Source: Pseudomonas chlororaphis subsp. chlororaphis
GTDB lineage: Bacteria > Pseudomonadota > Gammaproteobacteria > Pseudomonadales > Pseudomonadaceae
Assembly: GCF_003945765.1 (NCBI RefSeq)
Contig: NZ_CP027712.1
Location: forward strand, 372,001 to 436,000
DNA: 64,000 bases
Direction: 5' to 3'
This document shows, piece after piece, positions 25,942 through 35,468 of the stretch. Position 1 is the first letter of the stretch. Each line of letters begins with the position of its first letter. Position numbers and translations under genes: made by a program. The notes beneath the pieces are model-generated. The model did not search any database, had not been told where the DNA came from, and worked only from the letters and a program-made list of their open reading frames with translations.

Positions 25942-26214
25942 TTACTCGGACGGCGGCACGTAGCCGTCGGCCTTGGCGTATTCCTCGCCGGAGAAGAACT
26001 TGTCCATCTCGCCCTGCAGGTATTTGCGGTCTTCGGCGTTCATCATGTTCAGGCGTTTTTCGTTGATCAGCAGGGTCTGGTGTTTCTGCCAGTCGGCCCA
26101 GGCCTTGGCCGACACGTGCTCGAAAATCTCCTGGCCCTTGGCACCCGGGTACGGAGGACGCTCCAGGCCCGGCAATTGTTCTTTGTACTTGCGGCACATT
26201 ACGGTGCGGGTCAT
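25942..26214 (-). CDS. yggX: Probable Fe(2+)-trafficking / oxidative damage protection protein YggX
   Basis: A 90-aa cytosolic protein that helps protect iron-sulfur clusters. The whole chain matches the family: [20 protein letters not shown] with its conserved cysteine, [18 protein letters not shown], and [20 protein letters not shown]. Its ATG overlaps the mutY stop by 4 nt (ATGA), the usual coupling. This pairing makes sense because MutY carries a 4Fe-4S cluster. Confidence 0.96.
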   Translation of the reverse strand: MTRTVMCRKYKEQLPGLERPPYPGAKGQEIFEHVSAKAWADWQKHQTLLINEKRLNMMNAEDRKYLQGEMDKFFSGEEYAKADGYVPPSE

Positions 26215-27278
26215 TGCAACTCTCCTGCGTTCAATACGTCGGCCGCGCGTTTGAGCAGCTTTTTCACCGGGGCGGCAAGGCCCAGGCGCGGCGGGGTGGC
26301 GAGGTTATACCAGAGCCAGTCGGCCTCGGCCACGTGATGGGCGGATGCCTGGACCTGCACCAGCCAGGGCTCGATGGCCAGCTGGAAGTGACTGAAGGTG
26401 TGCACCAGCCCGGGCATTTCCTGTTGCTTGCCCAGCTCCAGCGAGTGCTGCGAAGCCAGGTGTTCCAGGTCCGCCAGGTCGTCCAGCTCCGGCAGGCTCC
26501 ACAAACCGCCCCACAGGCCGCTGGGAGGCCGGCGGTACAGCAGGATGGCGCCTTCGTGGTTGGCCAGCATCGGCATCAGCGTGCGTTTCTGCGGGACCGT
26601 CTTGCGTGGCTTGGGAATCGGGTAGCGGGTTTCCAGGCCCAGCATGTGCGCTTCGCAGCCTCTTTCCAGGGGGCACAGCAGGCAGCTGGGTTTGCTCCGG
26701 GTGCAGAGGGTGGCACCCAGGTCCATCATCGCCTGGGTGTAATGGTTCACCCGGGTCTGCGGGGTGAAGCGCTCGGCCGCGGCCCACAGCTGCTTGGCCA
26801 CCTTGGGTTCGCCCGGGTAGCCCTCCTGCGCGGTAAAGCGCGCCAGCACCCGCTTGACGTTACCGTCGAGGATCGGCGCGCGCAGGCCCATGCTGATGCT
26901 GGCGATGGCGCCGGCGGTGGACAGGCCGATGCCCGGCAACTCGGTGAGTTTTTCCACGTCGCGGGGGAACTCGCCGCCATGCTCGGCGACCACGATCTTC
27001 GCGGTCTTTTGCAGGTTGCGCGCGCGGGTGTAGTAACCCAGGCCGGTCCACAGGTGCAGCACTTCGTCTTCCGGCGCGGCGGCCAGGGCCTGGACCGTCG
27101 GCAGCGAGGCCATGAACCGGTCGAAGTAGTTGAGCACGGTGCTGACCTGGGTTTGCTGCAACATGATTTCCGAGACCCATACCCGGTACGGGTTGATCTC
27201 TTGCTGCCAGGGCAGGTCATGGCGGCCATGGCGGTCGTACCAGTCCAGTACCGCCGGTGCGAACTGCTCGGCCCTCAT
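26211..27278 (-). CDS. mutY: A/G-specific adenine DNA glycosylase MutY
   Basis: Removes adenine mispaired with 8-oxoguanine. 355 aa, the normal size. [20 protein letters not shown] with the family's catalytic Glu comes first, then the helix-hairpin-helix [15 protein letters not shown] followed by the catalytic Asp in ILDGNVKRV. The 4Fe-4S ligands are in C-x6-C-x2-C-x5-C near residue 200 ([17 protein letters not shown]), and a Nudix-like C-terminal domain recognises 8-oxoG. It overlaps both neighbours by 4 nt, so AsmA-like, MutY and YggX form one translationally coupled run (PAO1 PA5146-PA5148 order, recalled). Confidence 0.97.
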   Translation of the reverse strand: MRAEQFAPAVLDWYDRHGRHDLPWQQEINPYRVWVSEIMLQQTQVSTVLNYFDRFMASLPTVQALAAAPEDEVLHLWTGLGYYTRARNLQKTAKIVVAEHGGEFPRDVEKLTELPGIGLSTAGAIASISMGLRAPILDGNVKRVLARFTAQEGYPGEPKVAKQLWAAAERFTPQTRVNHYTQAMMDLGATLCTRSKPSCLLCPLERGCEAHMLGLETRYPIPKPRKTVPQKRTLMPMLANHEGAILLYRRPPSGLWGGLWSLPELDDLADLEHLASQHSLELGKQQEMPGLVHTFSHFQLAIEPWLVQVQASAHHVAEADWLWYNLATPPRLGLAAPVKKLLKRAADVLNAGELQ

Positions 27279-29503
27279 CGTTTGAACAGCCCTTTGAGCG
27301 CGTTTTTCAGTTCCGGGCTGACCTTGTCGCCCAGCTTCTCATCGAGTTTTTCGCTGAGGCGATCGCCGGCCAGCTTGGCCGCGACCTGGCCCAGGCCGTC
27401 ACGGTCCAGGCGGCAGGCCTTGGCGCCCAGTTCCAGCGGGCCGCGGCAGCGCAGCGGCAGTTCGATGCCGACAAAACGCTCGCCGACCTGGCAGGCCGGG
27501 TCCGGCATGTCGCTCTTGTCGCCTTCGACGACGATGCCGACCCGGTAATCCATGCCCAGTACGCGCAGGTCGATGTCGCCATTGCCTTTGACGCTCATGC
27601 CCGGGATGCGCACTTTCAGGTCCGGGTTGCTGGCCACGCCGTTGCGCAGGGTCAGGTTGCCCTTGAGTTCCTGGAAGGGCGTGTCCTTGCCCCGCGGCTC
27701 GCTGCTCAAGGTCTTGCGGTTCAGCGTGGCGATGCCCTGGCACACTTGCTGTTCGAGGTTGGCATTGAGCAGCACGCCGTTGTTGACGACGAAGCTGGCG
27801 TTGCCGTTGAGGCCGTCGACCAGCGCCTTCTGGCTGTTGCCGCTGCTGGTCAGGTTGCTGTCGAGGGTCACCAGGCCCTTGACCGGCGGGTTCTGTCCCT
27901 GGCTTTCCAGGATGCGTTCCACCGGTACCCGGTTGATCCTGGTCTGCAGGCTCAACTGCGGCGTTGGCTGGCGCACGTCGAGGTTACCGTTGGCTTCGAA
28001 GCTGCCGTTGTACAGCTCGCCGCGCAGGCCCTCGAGTTTCAGCAGGCCGCCCTGGCCGTTGGCCTTGAGTGTGGCGTTCTGGATCGGCAGCTTGTCCAGG
28101 GTCAACTGGCCGAAGCTCAGGTCGGCGTCCACATCCAGCTTGCTCAGGCGTTCCACCGGCAGCAGGCGCTCGGTGCTCCAGGCGCCCTTGGTCGGCGCGT
28201 CCGGCAGCGGCGAGTTGCCGGCCCCGGCGACGGCGCTGGCTTCGCTGCTCTGCACTTCGGCCTTGCGTGCCACCGCGGCGCTATTGGCTTCGGCGGATTT
28301 CGGCGGCAGGTAGCGGTCGACGTCGAAGGTGTCGGCCTTGAGCTGGGCGCGCAGCGATTGCTTGGCCAGGTCTTCGACCGCCAGGCGGCCGCTGAAGCTG
28401 CTGTCGTCGAGTTTCAGGTTGATGTTTTCCAGGGCGATGCTGTTCGGCGTGGCGGACAGGCGGCTGACCAGCTCGACCTTGCTCAGGCTGCCTTCGGCCA
28501 TGGCCGGCAGGGTCTGGCCGATGCTGTCGACAAACTTGGCCAGGTCGAACTGGGCGATGGAGATGCCGCCGTTGAGCTGCGGGGTCTTGTCCAGGTCGTT
28601 GACCTTGAGCTCGCCGATGGCGCGCAGCTGGTTGAGCGAGAGCTTCAGGCTGTTCCATTCGGCGACGTTGGCGGCCTTGTCCAGCAGCAGCTGGCCCTGG
28701 GCGGCGAAGGTCAGGGTCTTGCCTTGCAGCGGATCGCCGGCGGCTTCGCCGGACAGTTTCATGTCTTCGAACTGGTAGCGCTTGAGGACGCGGTCGAAGC
28801 GCAGCTCGCCCTTCAGCTCGGTGCGCACGCGCACGGCCGGCTGGGTGCTGGCGAGGAAGGCAGTGAGCTTGACCGGGGTATTGGTCGCTTCGTGGATCGG
28901 GCCGGTGCTCAGTTGGATGCTTTCGGCGGTGAACTGCTTGCCGCTCTGTTCGTCGTTGTATTCCACCCGGGCGTTGTTCACGGTCAGGCTGTCGATATCC
29001 AGGCGGATCGGCTGCGCCGGTTTTTCCGTGGTGGCCGGGGTCGTGGTCGTGGTTTCGCCGGTGCTGGTGGCCGGGGTTGCGGCTTGCTTGTCGGCGGGAG
29101 CGACCTTGCCGATGTCTTCCCAGTTGCCGTGGCCATCCTTGTTGCGGGTCAGGCGCAGGTTCAGGCCTTCGACACGCACATCGCTCATCTGCACTTCGCG
29201 GCGCAGCAGCGGCAGCACGCGGACCGACAAACCGAGCATCTGCAAATCGGCGAATGGCTGGGTCGGGTTGGCCAGGGTGGCGACCCCGGCCTCATGCAGT
29301 TCGAGGCCGAGCCAGGGGAACAGACTCCAGCCGATATCGCCATTGAGCGTCAGCTCGATGTGGGCCTTGTCGCGGGCTATCTGGCGAATTTCTTCTTTGT
29401 AGTCGTTGGGATCAAACAGGTGAGTCAGGGCGAAGCCGAGAGCCACGATGATCAGCAACAGCCCGAGAAGTACCAGACCCAGGATTTTGCCGAACGCTTT
29501 CAT
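27275..29503 (-). CDS. AsmA-family protein
   Basis: 742 aa with a single N-terminal membrane anchor (ILGLVLLGLLLIIVALGFAL) and a very long beta-rich periplasmic region, the bridge-like repeating beta-groove architecture of AsmA relatives that is linked to lipid transport and outer-membrane homeostasis. The AsmA N-terminal motif around HIELTLNGDIGWSLFPWLGL and the C-terminal AsmA_2 region are both present. A low-complexity Thr/Ala linker lies near residue 140. It is first in the asmA-mutY-yggX run, and its stop overlaps the mutY start. Confidence 0.9.
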   Translation of the reverse strand: MKAFGKILGLVLLGLLLIIVALGFALTHLFDPNDYKEEIRQIARDKAHIELTLNGDIGWSLFPWLGLELHEAGVATLANPTQPFADLQMLGLSVRVLPLLRREVQMSDVRVEGLNLRLTRNKDGHGNWEDIGKVAPADKQAATPATSTGETTTTTPATTEKPAQPIRLDIDSLTVNNARVEYNDEQSGKQFTAESIQLSTGPIHEATNTPVKLTAFLASTQPAVRVRTELKGELRFDRVLKRYQFEDMKLSGEAAGDPLQGKTLTFAAQGQLLLDKAANVAEWNSLKLSLNQLRAIGELKVNDLDKTPQLNGGISIAQFDLAKFVDSIGQTLPAMAEGSLSKVELVSRLSATPNSIALENINLKLDDSSFSGRLAVEDLAKQSLRAQLKADTFDVDRYLPPKSAEANSAAVARKAEVQSSEASAVAGAGNSPLPDAPTKGAWSTERLLPVERLSKLDVDADLSFGQLTLDKLPIQNATLKANGQGGLLKLEGLRGELYNGSFEANGNLDVRQPTPQLSLQTRINRVPVERILESQGQNPPVKGLVTLDSNLTSSGNSQKALVDGLNGNASFVVNNGVLLNANLEQQVCQGIATLNRKTLSSEPRGKDTPFQELKGNLTLRNGVASNPDLKVRIPGMSVKGNGDIDLRVLGMDYRVGIVVEGDKSDMPDPACQVGERFVGIELPLRCRGPLELGAKACRLDRDGLGQVAAKLAGDRLSEKLDEKLGDKVSPELKNALKGLFKR

Positions 29504-29571
29504 GGGCGAGTCCTTGTAGTGTCGAATTCGAATTTAGCCAGGGAGTATAACGCCCCGGGCCTGGCCACTGG

Positions 29572-29982
29572 TCACTGATCGCTTTGCAGCACATCCAGCG
29601 GTATCTGCAGCTTGGCCGCCAGCGCCTGGGCTTCGAGGTGCCCGGCGGGGGCCAGCAGGCGCAAGGTGGCGTCATGCCGGGCGGCCATTGTCCGGGCTTC
29701 GCTCACCAGTCGCTCGGCCACGCCGCGACGCCGGGTGATCTTGCGCACACACAATTGGGACAGGTGCCAGACGTCTTGGTGCCGTTGCAGGCGGGCGGCG
29801 CCCAGCAGGCGGTCGTTGAAGCGCCCGGCGATCAGGCTGCCGTCGCCCAGGGCGGTCTCGATCAGTTCCATATCGTCGCGCTGCGGGGCGAACAGCCAAG
29901 GCGGAGCGTCGCGGTAGATCTTCTGCAGGTCCTGCTGATCCTGATAGCTGATTTCTTTCAGCGACTCGACAACGATGGGCAT
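29572..29982 (-). CDS. GNAT acetyltransferase, PanZ/PanM-like
   Basis: 136 aa, a minimal GNAT domain. The core LSQLCVRKITRRRGVAERLV is the acetyl-CoA pyrophosphate-binding motif A (RRGVAERL as the Q/RxxGxG/A loop). Size and shape suggest the PanZ/PanM group, in which the protein binds acetyl-CoA and controls maturation and activity of aspartate decarboxylase PanD; I recall Pseudomonas proteins of this length annotated so. A generic GNAT is the alternative. No panD neighbour in this window. Confidence 0.7.
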   Translation of the reverse strand: MPIVVESLKEISYQDQQDLQKIYRDAPPWLFAPQRDDMELIETALGDGSLIAGRFNDRLLGAARLQRHQDVWHLSQLCVRKITRRRGVAERLVSEARTMAARHDATLRLLAPAGHLEAQALAAKLQIPLDVLQSDQ

Positions 29983-30360
29983 GGGGAATCCTGTGCAGAG
30001 CGAAGGAATGGCTGGCCATTATCGACAGCAGCGCGCGGGCTGGCGAGGGGCAGGCTTCTGTAGGAGCCAGGCTTGCCCGCGAAGCGTTCTGCCTGACACA
30101 CCGCATAACACCCATCGCCGGCAAACCTGGCTCCTACAGAAGCGTTATTGCCATCTTTCGGAGCAGATGACGCTGAAAAGGTGATGGCAGTTTGCTTTTT
30201 CTGTCACGAGCAAATGGTAATCTCTCGCAGTTCATCTGCCCTTCCGCGACCAAAAGTCGCACTCTATGGAGCTTCACTCGATAAAACGGCCACGTCTGCG
30301 TGCAAAGGTCGTGAGTGAAGAGTGGCCGGCGAATAATTCCAATAATTGGGGGAAACACTC
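29983..30360. other. 378-bp divergent intergenic region with REPIN
   Basis: Contains a family A REP pair (30056-30142) and the promoter region of the OFA transporter. No other gene recognised. Confidence 0.55.
30056..30142. repeat. Paired inverted REP elements (REPIN), family A variant
   Basis: ctgtaggagccaggcttgcc and its inverted partner ggcaaacctggctcctacag. Here the core reads gagcCAGG instead of gagcGAGG in both arms, a paired change that preserves the palindrome. Confidence 0.85.
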
Positions 30361-32022
30361 ATGAGCACTAGCACCGAGGCGGGCGCGATTGCCGCCCAGC
30401 CGGCGTTCTTGTCCAAAGAGCGCATCATTGCCAAGCCCGGTTTCAACCGTTGGCTGGTTCCACCGGCCGCTCTGGCCATCCACCTGTGCATCGGCATGGC
30501 CTACGGCTTCTCGGTGTTCTGGTTGCCGCTGTCCAAGGCCCTGGGCGTGACCGCCCCGGTGGCCTGCGCCCCGGACATGGGCTTTATCGCTCAGGTCTTT
30601 TCGTCCCAGTGCGACTGGCCGATCTCGATGCTCGGTTGGATCTACACCCTGTTCTTCATCTTCCTCGGCTGCTCCGCGGCGATCTGGGGCGGCTGGCTGG
30701 AGCACGCCGGCCCGCGCAAGGCCGGTGTGGTGTCGGCGCTGTGCTGGTGCGGCGGCCTGCTGATTTCGGCGCTGGGTATCTATACCCACCAGATCTGGCT
30801 GATGTGGCTCGGCTCCGGCGTGATCGGCGGTATCGGCCTGGGCCTGGGCTACATCTCGCCGGTGTCGACCCTGATCAAGTGGTTCCCGGACAAGCGCGGC
30901 ATGGCCACCGGCATGGCGATCATGGGCTTCGGCGGTGGTGCGATGGTCGGTGCGCCATTGGCGGCGGCACTGATGAGCCACTTCGCTTCGCCAACCGGCG
31001 TCGGCGTCTGGCAGAGCTTCCTGGTGATGGCGGCGATCTACTTCGTGTTCATGATCGGTGGCGCGCTGTCGTACCGCGTACCGCCGACTGGCTGGAAGCC
31101 CGAGGGCTGGACCCCGCCGGCGAAAAAAGCCGCGAACGCGATGATCACCCACCGTCATGTGCATGTGAACGTGGCCTGGAAAACCCCGCAGTTCCGCCTG
31201 GTATGGCTGGTGCTGTGCCTGAACGTTTCCGCGGGTATCGGCATCCTCGGCATGGCTTCGCCGCTGTTGCAGGAAGTCCTCGCCGGCAAGCTGCTGGGCA
31301 ATGAACTGGCCTTCGGTCAGCTGGATGCCTCGCAACTGGCGTCGATCGCCGCGATCGCCGCCGGCTTCACCGGTCTGCTGAGCCTGTTCAACATCGGTGG
31401 TCGCTTCTTCTGGGCGTCGTTCTCCGACTATCTGGGGCGCAAGAACACCTACTTCGTGTTCTTCGCCCTGGGTTTTGCCCTGTATGCGCTGATCCCGAAC
31501 CTCGGGCACCTGGGCAACGTCGCGCTGTTCGTAGCGGCGTTCTGCATCATCCTGTCGATGTACGGCGGCGGTTTCGCCACGGTTCCGGCCTACCTGGCGG
31601 ACCTGTTCGGCACCCAGATGGTGGGCGCGATCCACGGTCGCCTGCTGACCGCCTGGGCGGCGGCGGGCGTGCTTGGCCCGGTGCTGGTGAACTACCTGCG
31701 TGAATATCAGCTGAGCATCGGCGTCGAGCGCGCCGCGGCCTACGACATCACCCTGTACATCCTCGCCGGCCTGCTGGTGCTGGGTTTCCTGTGCAACCTG
31801 CTGGTGCGTCCGGTGGCCGACAAGTACTTCATGAGCGACGCCGAGCTGGCCGCCGAACAGGCGCTGGGTCATGACAAGGGCGCGGACAGCACCACCGTGC
31901 TGGAGTGGAAGGCCTCGTCCGGCAGCGTGCCGCTGGCGGTCGCCGCCTGGCTGGTGGTGGGTATTCCGCTGGCGTGGGGCGTGTGGGTCACCCTGCAGAA
32001 GACCGCGGTGTTGTTCCACTAA
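30361..32022 (+). CDS. OFA-family MFS transporter (oxalate/formate antiporter-like)
   Basis: An inner-membrane secondary carrier for a small carboxylate. 553 aa with 12 helices and the OFA hallmarks: an N-terminal IHLCIGMAYGFSVFWLPL helix, the cytoplasmic motif WFPDKRGMATGMAIMGFGGG, and MYGGGFATVPAYLADLFGTQ. After helix 12 it has a 40-residue linker and one more hydrophobic segment ending LVVGIPLAWGVWVTLQKTA. That segment resembles the separate small subunit found next to some OFA transporters, so this looks like a fused version. Start at ATG 30361 after gggggaa. Substrate not assignable. Confidence 0.85.
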   Translation: MSTSTEAGAIAAQPAFLSKERIIAKPGFNRWLVPPAALAIHLCIGMAYGFSVFWLPLSKALGVTAPVACAPDMGFIAQVFSSQCDWPISMLGWIYTLFFIFLGCSAAIWGGWLEHAGPRKAGVVSALCWCGGLLISALGIYTHQIWLMWLGSGVIGGIGLGLGYISPVSTLIKWFPDKRGMATGMAIMGFGGGAMVGAPLAAALMSHFASPTGVGVWQSFLVMAAIYFVFMIGGALSYRVPPTGWKPEGWTPPAKKAANAMITHRHVHVNVAWKTPQFRLVWLVLCLNVSAGIGILGMASPLLQEVLAGKLLGNELAFGQLDASQLASIAAIAAGFTGLLSLFNIGGRFFWASFSDYLGRKNTYFVFFALGFALYALIPNLGHLGNVALFVAAFCIILSMYGGGFATVPAYLADLFGTQMVGAIHGRLLTAWAAAGVLGPVLVNYLREYQLSIGVERAAAYDITLYILAGLLVLGFLCNLLVRPVADKYFMSDAELAAEQALGHDKGADSTTVLEWKASSGSVPLAVAAWLVVGIPLAWGVWVTLQKTAVLFH

Positions 32023-32287
32023 GTGATTGCGCCTGGTATTGCTGCCAGGCGCATCGACCTTTTTCTGTAGGAGCGGGGCTTTCCCGCGATGAGCGAACGA
32101 TAGCGGGGGTATACCTGATGCACCGCGCGATCCTGTTCGCGGGCAAGCCTCGCTCCTACAGAAGATTTGCGATCGGCCGTGGGCTTTCGGGAGGCTTCGG
32201 TAGCGGCCAGCGATTTCATATTGCTTGTCATGACAGGTACAGCCCCGGCTTTATTGGCTTCAGCCCGTCAGGATCTTGTCCTGCGTG
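32023..32287. other. Intergenic region upstream of hisB with REPIN
   Basis: About 265 bp before the putative hisB promoter. It holds a family A REP pair and nothing else recognisable. Confidence 0.6.
32065..32163. repeat. Paired inverted REP elements (REPIN), family A
   Basis: ctgtaggagcggggctttcc at the left and gcgggcaagcctcgctccta at the right, about 55 bp apart. The left arm has diverged. Confidence 0.8.
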
Positions 32288-32317
32288 TTCCTGTTTAGCC
32301 GCCGTCCGGCCTATAAT
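32288..32317 (+). promoter_or_regulatory. Predicted promoter of the hisB operon
   Basis: A consensus -10 TATAAT at 32312-32317 lies 39 bp before the hisB start. The -35 region (ttcctg at 32288) is weak, so the -35 placement is uncertain. Confidence 0.5.
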
Positions 32318-32355
32318 GTTCGCCTTTTTCGCCCAATGATTTTGCGGAGCTGGTG

Positions 32356-32949
32356 ATGGCCGAACGTAAGGCGTCCGTCGAGCGCGACACTCTGGAAACC
32401 CAGATCAAAGCCTCGATCAACCTGGATGGCACCGGAAAGGCCCGATTCGATATCGGGGTTCCCTTCCTTGAGCACATGCTGGACCAGATCGCCCGTCACG
32501 GGCTGATCGACCTGGATATCGAAAGCAAAGGCGACTTGCATATCGACGACCACCACACCGTGGAGGATGTCGGTATCACCCTGGGTCAGGCCTTCACCAA
32601 AGCCATCGGCGACAAGAAGGGCATCCGTCGCTACGGCCACGCCTACGTGCCGCTCGATGAAGCACTGTCGCGCGTGGTGATCGACTTCTCCGGCCGCCCT
32701 GGCCTGCAGATGCACGTGCCTTACACCCGCGCCACCGTGGGCGGCTTCGATGTCGACCTGTTCCAGGAATTCTTCCAGGGCTTCGTCAACCACGCCAACG
32801 TCACCCTGCACATCGACAACCTGCGTGGGCACAACACCCACCACCAGATCGAAACCGTGTTCAAGGCTTTCGGCCGCGCGCTGCGCATGGCCGTGGAGCT
32901 GGATGACCGCATGGCCGGGCAGATGCCTTCGACCAAGGGCGTGCTGTAA
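32356..32949 (+). CDS. hisB: Imidazoleglycerol-phosphate dehydratase
   Basis: Dehydrates IGP to imidazole acetol-phosphate, step 7 of histidine synthesis. 197 aa, monofunctional. The manganese-binding HHTVEDVGI (two His plus Glu) and HNTHHQIE near the C-terminus, plus [16 protein letters not shown], are all present. The start is the ATG at 32356 with gcggag 7 nt upstream; a GTG one codon earlier is possible. The stop overlaps the hisH start by one base (TAATG). Confidence 0.97.
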   Translation: MAERKASVERDTLETQIKASINLDGTGKARFDIGVPFLEHMLDQIARHGLIDLDIESKGDLHIDDHHTVEDVGITLGQAFTKAIGDKKGIRRYGHAYVPLDEALSRVVIDFSGRPGLQMHVPYTRATVGGFDVDLFQEFFQGFVNHANVTLHIDNLRGHNTHHQIETVFKAFGRALRMAVELDDRMAGQMPSTKGVL

Positions 32950-33587
32950 TGCAGACGGTCGCGGTTATCGATTACGGCATGGGCAACCTGCACTCGGTGG
33001 CCAAGGCCCTCGAGCACGTTGGCGCCGGCAAGGTGCTGATCACCAGCGATGCCAATGTGATTCGCGAAGCCGACCGGGTGGTCTTCCCCGGCGTCGGCGC
33101 GATTCGCGACTGCATGGCGGAGATCCGTCGCCTGGGCTTCGATGCGCTGGTGCGTGAAGTCAGCCAGGACCGTCCGTTCCTCGGCATCTGCGTGGGCATG
33201 CAAGCCTTGCTCGACCGCAGCGAAGAGAACGACGGCGTCGACTGCATCGGCCTGTTCCCCGGCCAGGTGAAGTTCTTCGGCAAGGGCCTGCATGAGGACG
33301 GCGAGCACCTGAAAGTCCCGCACATGGGCTGGAACGAAGTGAAACAGGCGGTGAGCCACCCGCTGTGGCACAACATCCCGGACCTGGCGCGCTTCTACTT
33401 CGTGCACAGCTACTACATCGCCGCCGGCAACGCGCGGCAGGTGGTCGGTAGCGGCCACTACGGCGTCGATTTCGCCGCGGCACTGGCCGAGGGCTCGCGC
33501 TTCGCCGTGCAGTTCCACCCGGAGAAAAGCCATACCCATGGCCTGCAATTGCTGCAGAACTTCGCGGCGTGGGACGGTCGCTGGTAA
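32949..33587 (+). CDS. hisH: Imidazole glycerol phosphate synthase, glutaminase subunit HisH
   Basis: Releases ammonia from glutamine and hands it to HisF. 212 aa, class I glutamine amidotransferase: the nucleophile Cys in [12 protein letters not shown] (near residue 82) and the His/Glu pair in [14 protein letters not shown]. Start coupled to hisB; the DUF2164 gene begins at the very next base after the stop. Confidence 0.97.
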   Translation: MQTVAVIDYGMGNLHSVAKALEHVGAGKVLITSDANVIREADRVVFPGVGAIRDCMAEIRRLGFDALVREVSQDRPFLGICVGMQALLDRSEENDGVDCIGLFPGQVKFFGKGLHEDGEHLKVPHMGWNEVKQAVSHPLWHNIPDLARFYFVHSYYIAAGNARQVVGSGHYGVDFAAALAEGSRFAVQFHPEKSHTHGLQLLQNFAAWDGRW

Positions 33588-33845
33588 ATGGCGGTCAAGA
33601 AGAAGGCGCCGATCCTGACCCTCACGCCCGAGCAGGAAAGTGAGGCCAATCACAAGATCCAGCGCTTCATGGAAGATCGCTTCGAGCTCGACCTGGGCTC
33701 GTTCGAGGCGGCCGAGATTCTTGAACTGTTTACCCGCGAAATTGCTCCGCACTATTACAACAGGGCGATTTTCGATGTGCAGGCCCAGCTCAAAGAGCGG
33801 TTCGAAAGCATTGAAAGCGACCTGTGGGCGCTCGAGAAAAACTGA
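33588..33845 (+). CDS. DUF2164 family protein
   Basis: 85 aa, soluble and rich in acidic and basic residues; DUF2164 by its EANHKIQRFMEDRFELDLGS and FTREIAPHYYNRAIFDVQAQ segments. Function unknown. It starts directly after the hisH stop codon and is followed 42 bp later by hisA, so it is embedded in the histidine operon in Pseudomonas. The position suggests co-expression but not necessarily a histidine-related job. Confidence 0.85.
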   Translation: MAVKKKAPILTLTPEQESEANHKIQRFMEDRFELDLGSFEAAEILELFTREIAPHYYNRAIFDVQAQLKERFESIESDLWALEKN

Positions 33846-33887
33846 TTTCCGAGTGAAGCTGAACAATCGAATTTGAAGGTTTGCCAG

Positions 33888-34625
33888 ATGCTGATTATCC
33901 CCGCTATCGATCTTAAAGACGGTGCCTGTGTACGTCTGCGCCAGGGCCGCATGGAAGATTCCACGGTGTTCTCCGATGACCCGGTGAGCATGGCTGCCAA
34001 GTGGGTGGAGGGCGGCTGCCGCCGTCTGCATCTGGTCGACCTGAACGGCGCCTTCGAAGGCCAGCCGGTCAACGGCGAAGTGGTCACCGCCATCGCCAAG
34101 CGCTACCCGAACCTGCCGATCCAGATCGGTGGCGGCATCCGCTCGCTGGAAACCATCGAGCACTACGTCAAGGCTGGCGTGAGCTACGTGATCATCGGCA
34201 CCAAGGCGGTGAAAGAGCCGGAATTCGTCGCCGAAGCTTGCCGCGCCTTCCCGGGCAAAGTGATCGTCGGCCTGGACGCCAAGGACGGCTTCGTCGCCAC
34301 CGACGGCTGGGCCGAGGTCAGCAGCGTGCAGGTCATCGACCTGGCCAAGCGCTTCGAAGCCGACGGCGTGTCCGCCATCGTTTATACCGACATCGCCAAA
34401 GACGGCATGATGCAGGGCTGCAACGTACCCTTCACCGCCGCCCTGGCCGCTGCCACCAAGATCCCGGTGATCGCTTCCGGCGGTATCCACAACCTGGGCG
34501 ACATCAAGGCCCTGCTGGACGCCAAGGCTCCGGGGATCATTGGCGCCATTACCGGCCGCGCGATCTACGAAGGCACCCTCGACGTCGCCGAGGCGCAAGC
34601 CTTCTGCGATTCGTACCAAGGCTGA
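33888..34625 (+). CDS. hisA: ProFAR isomerase HisA
   Basis: Isomerises ProFAR to PRFAR in histidine synthesis. 245 aa beta/alpha barrel. The catalytic Asp is in [15 protein letters not shown] (residue 8), the second Asp is in [16 protein letters not shown] [12 protein letters not shown], and phosphate loops IGGGIRS and ASGGIHN are conserved. The track start was confirmed at ATG 33888. It lies 9 bp before hisF. Confidence 0.97.
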   Translation: MLIIPAIDLKDGACVRLRQGRMEDSTVFSDDPVSMAAKWVEGGCRRLHLVDLNGAFEGQPVNGEVVTAIAKRYPNLPIQIGGGIRSLETIEHYVKAGVSYVIIGTKAVKEPEFVAEACRAFPGKVIVGLDAKDGFVATDGWAEVSSVQVIDLAKRFEADGVSAIVYTDIAKDGMMQGCNVPFTAALAAATKIPVIASGGIHNLGDIKALLDAKAPGIIGAITGRAIYEGTLDVAEAQAFCDSYQG

Positions 34626-34634
34626 GGACTCACC

Positions 34635-35405
34635 ATGGCGCTGGCTAAACGCATCATCCCTTGCCTGGACGTGGACAACGGCCGGGTGGTCAAGGGTGTC
34701 AAGTTCGAGAACATCCGCGATGCCGGCGACCCGGTGGAAATCGCCCGTCGCTACGACGAGCAGGGCGCGGACGAGATTACCTTTCTCGACATCACCGCCA
34801 GCGTCGATGGCCGCGACACCACGCTGCATACCGTCGAGCGCATGGCCAGCCAGGTGTTCATCCCGCTGACCGTGGGCGGTGGCGTGCGCACCGTGCAGGA
34901 CATCCGCAACCTGCTCAACGCCGGGGCGGACAAGGTCTCGATCAACACCGCAGCGGTGTTCAACCCCGAGTTCGTCGGCGAAGCAGCGCAGCATTTCGGC
35001 TCGCAGTGCATCGTCGTCGCCATCGATGCGAAGAAGGTTTCCGGGCCGGGCGAAACCCCGCGCTGGGAGATCTTCACCCACGGCGGGCGCAAGCCCACCG
35101 GGCTGGACGCGGTGGAGTGGGCGAAGAAGATGGAAGGCCTGGGCGCCGGCGAAATCCTGCTGACCAGCATGGACCAGGACGGCATGAAGAACGGCTTCGA
35201 CCTGGGTGTGACCCGCGCCATCAGCGATGCCCTGGGCATTCCGGTGATCGCCTCGGGCGGGGTCGGCAACCTGCAGCACCTGGCCGACGGCATCCTCGAA
35301 GGCCACGCCAGCGCGGTACTGGCGGCGAGCATCTTCCACTTCGGCGAGTACACGGTTCCGGAAGCCAAGGCTTATATGGCGCACCGCGGCATCGTCGTGC
35401 GGTAG
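34635..35405 (+). CDS. hisF: Imidazole glycerol phosphate synthase, cyclase subunit HisF
   Basis: Forms IGP and AICAR from PRFAR with ammonia from HisH. 256 aa barrel with catalytic Asp residues in [14 protein letters not shown] (Asp 11) and [13 protein letters not shown] (Asp 130), and phosphate-binding VGGGVRT and ASGGVGN. Last biosynthetic gene of the hisBHAF block; a binding-protein gene follows 63 bp later. Confidence 0.97.
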   Translation: MALAKRIIPCLDVDNGRVVKGVKFENIRDAGDPVEIARRYDEQGADEITFLDITASVDGRDTTLHTVERMASQVFIPLTVGGGVRTVQDIRNLLNAGADKVSINTAAVFNPEFVGEAAQHFGSQCIVVAIDAKKVSGPGETPRWEIFTHGGRKPTGLDAVEWAKKMEGLGAGEILLTSMDQDGMKNGFDLGVTRAISDALGIPVIASGGVGNLQHLADGILEGHASAVLAASIFHFGEYTVPEAKAYMAHRGIVVR

Positions 35406-35468
35406 CCACTGGACAGCATGGCGGGCTCGCGGCACTCTTGGGCACGCCATGGATTCCGGTAGCCCGTC

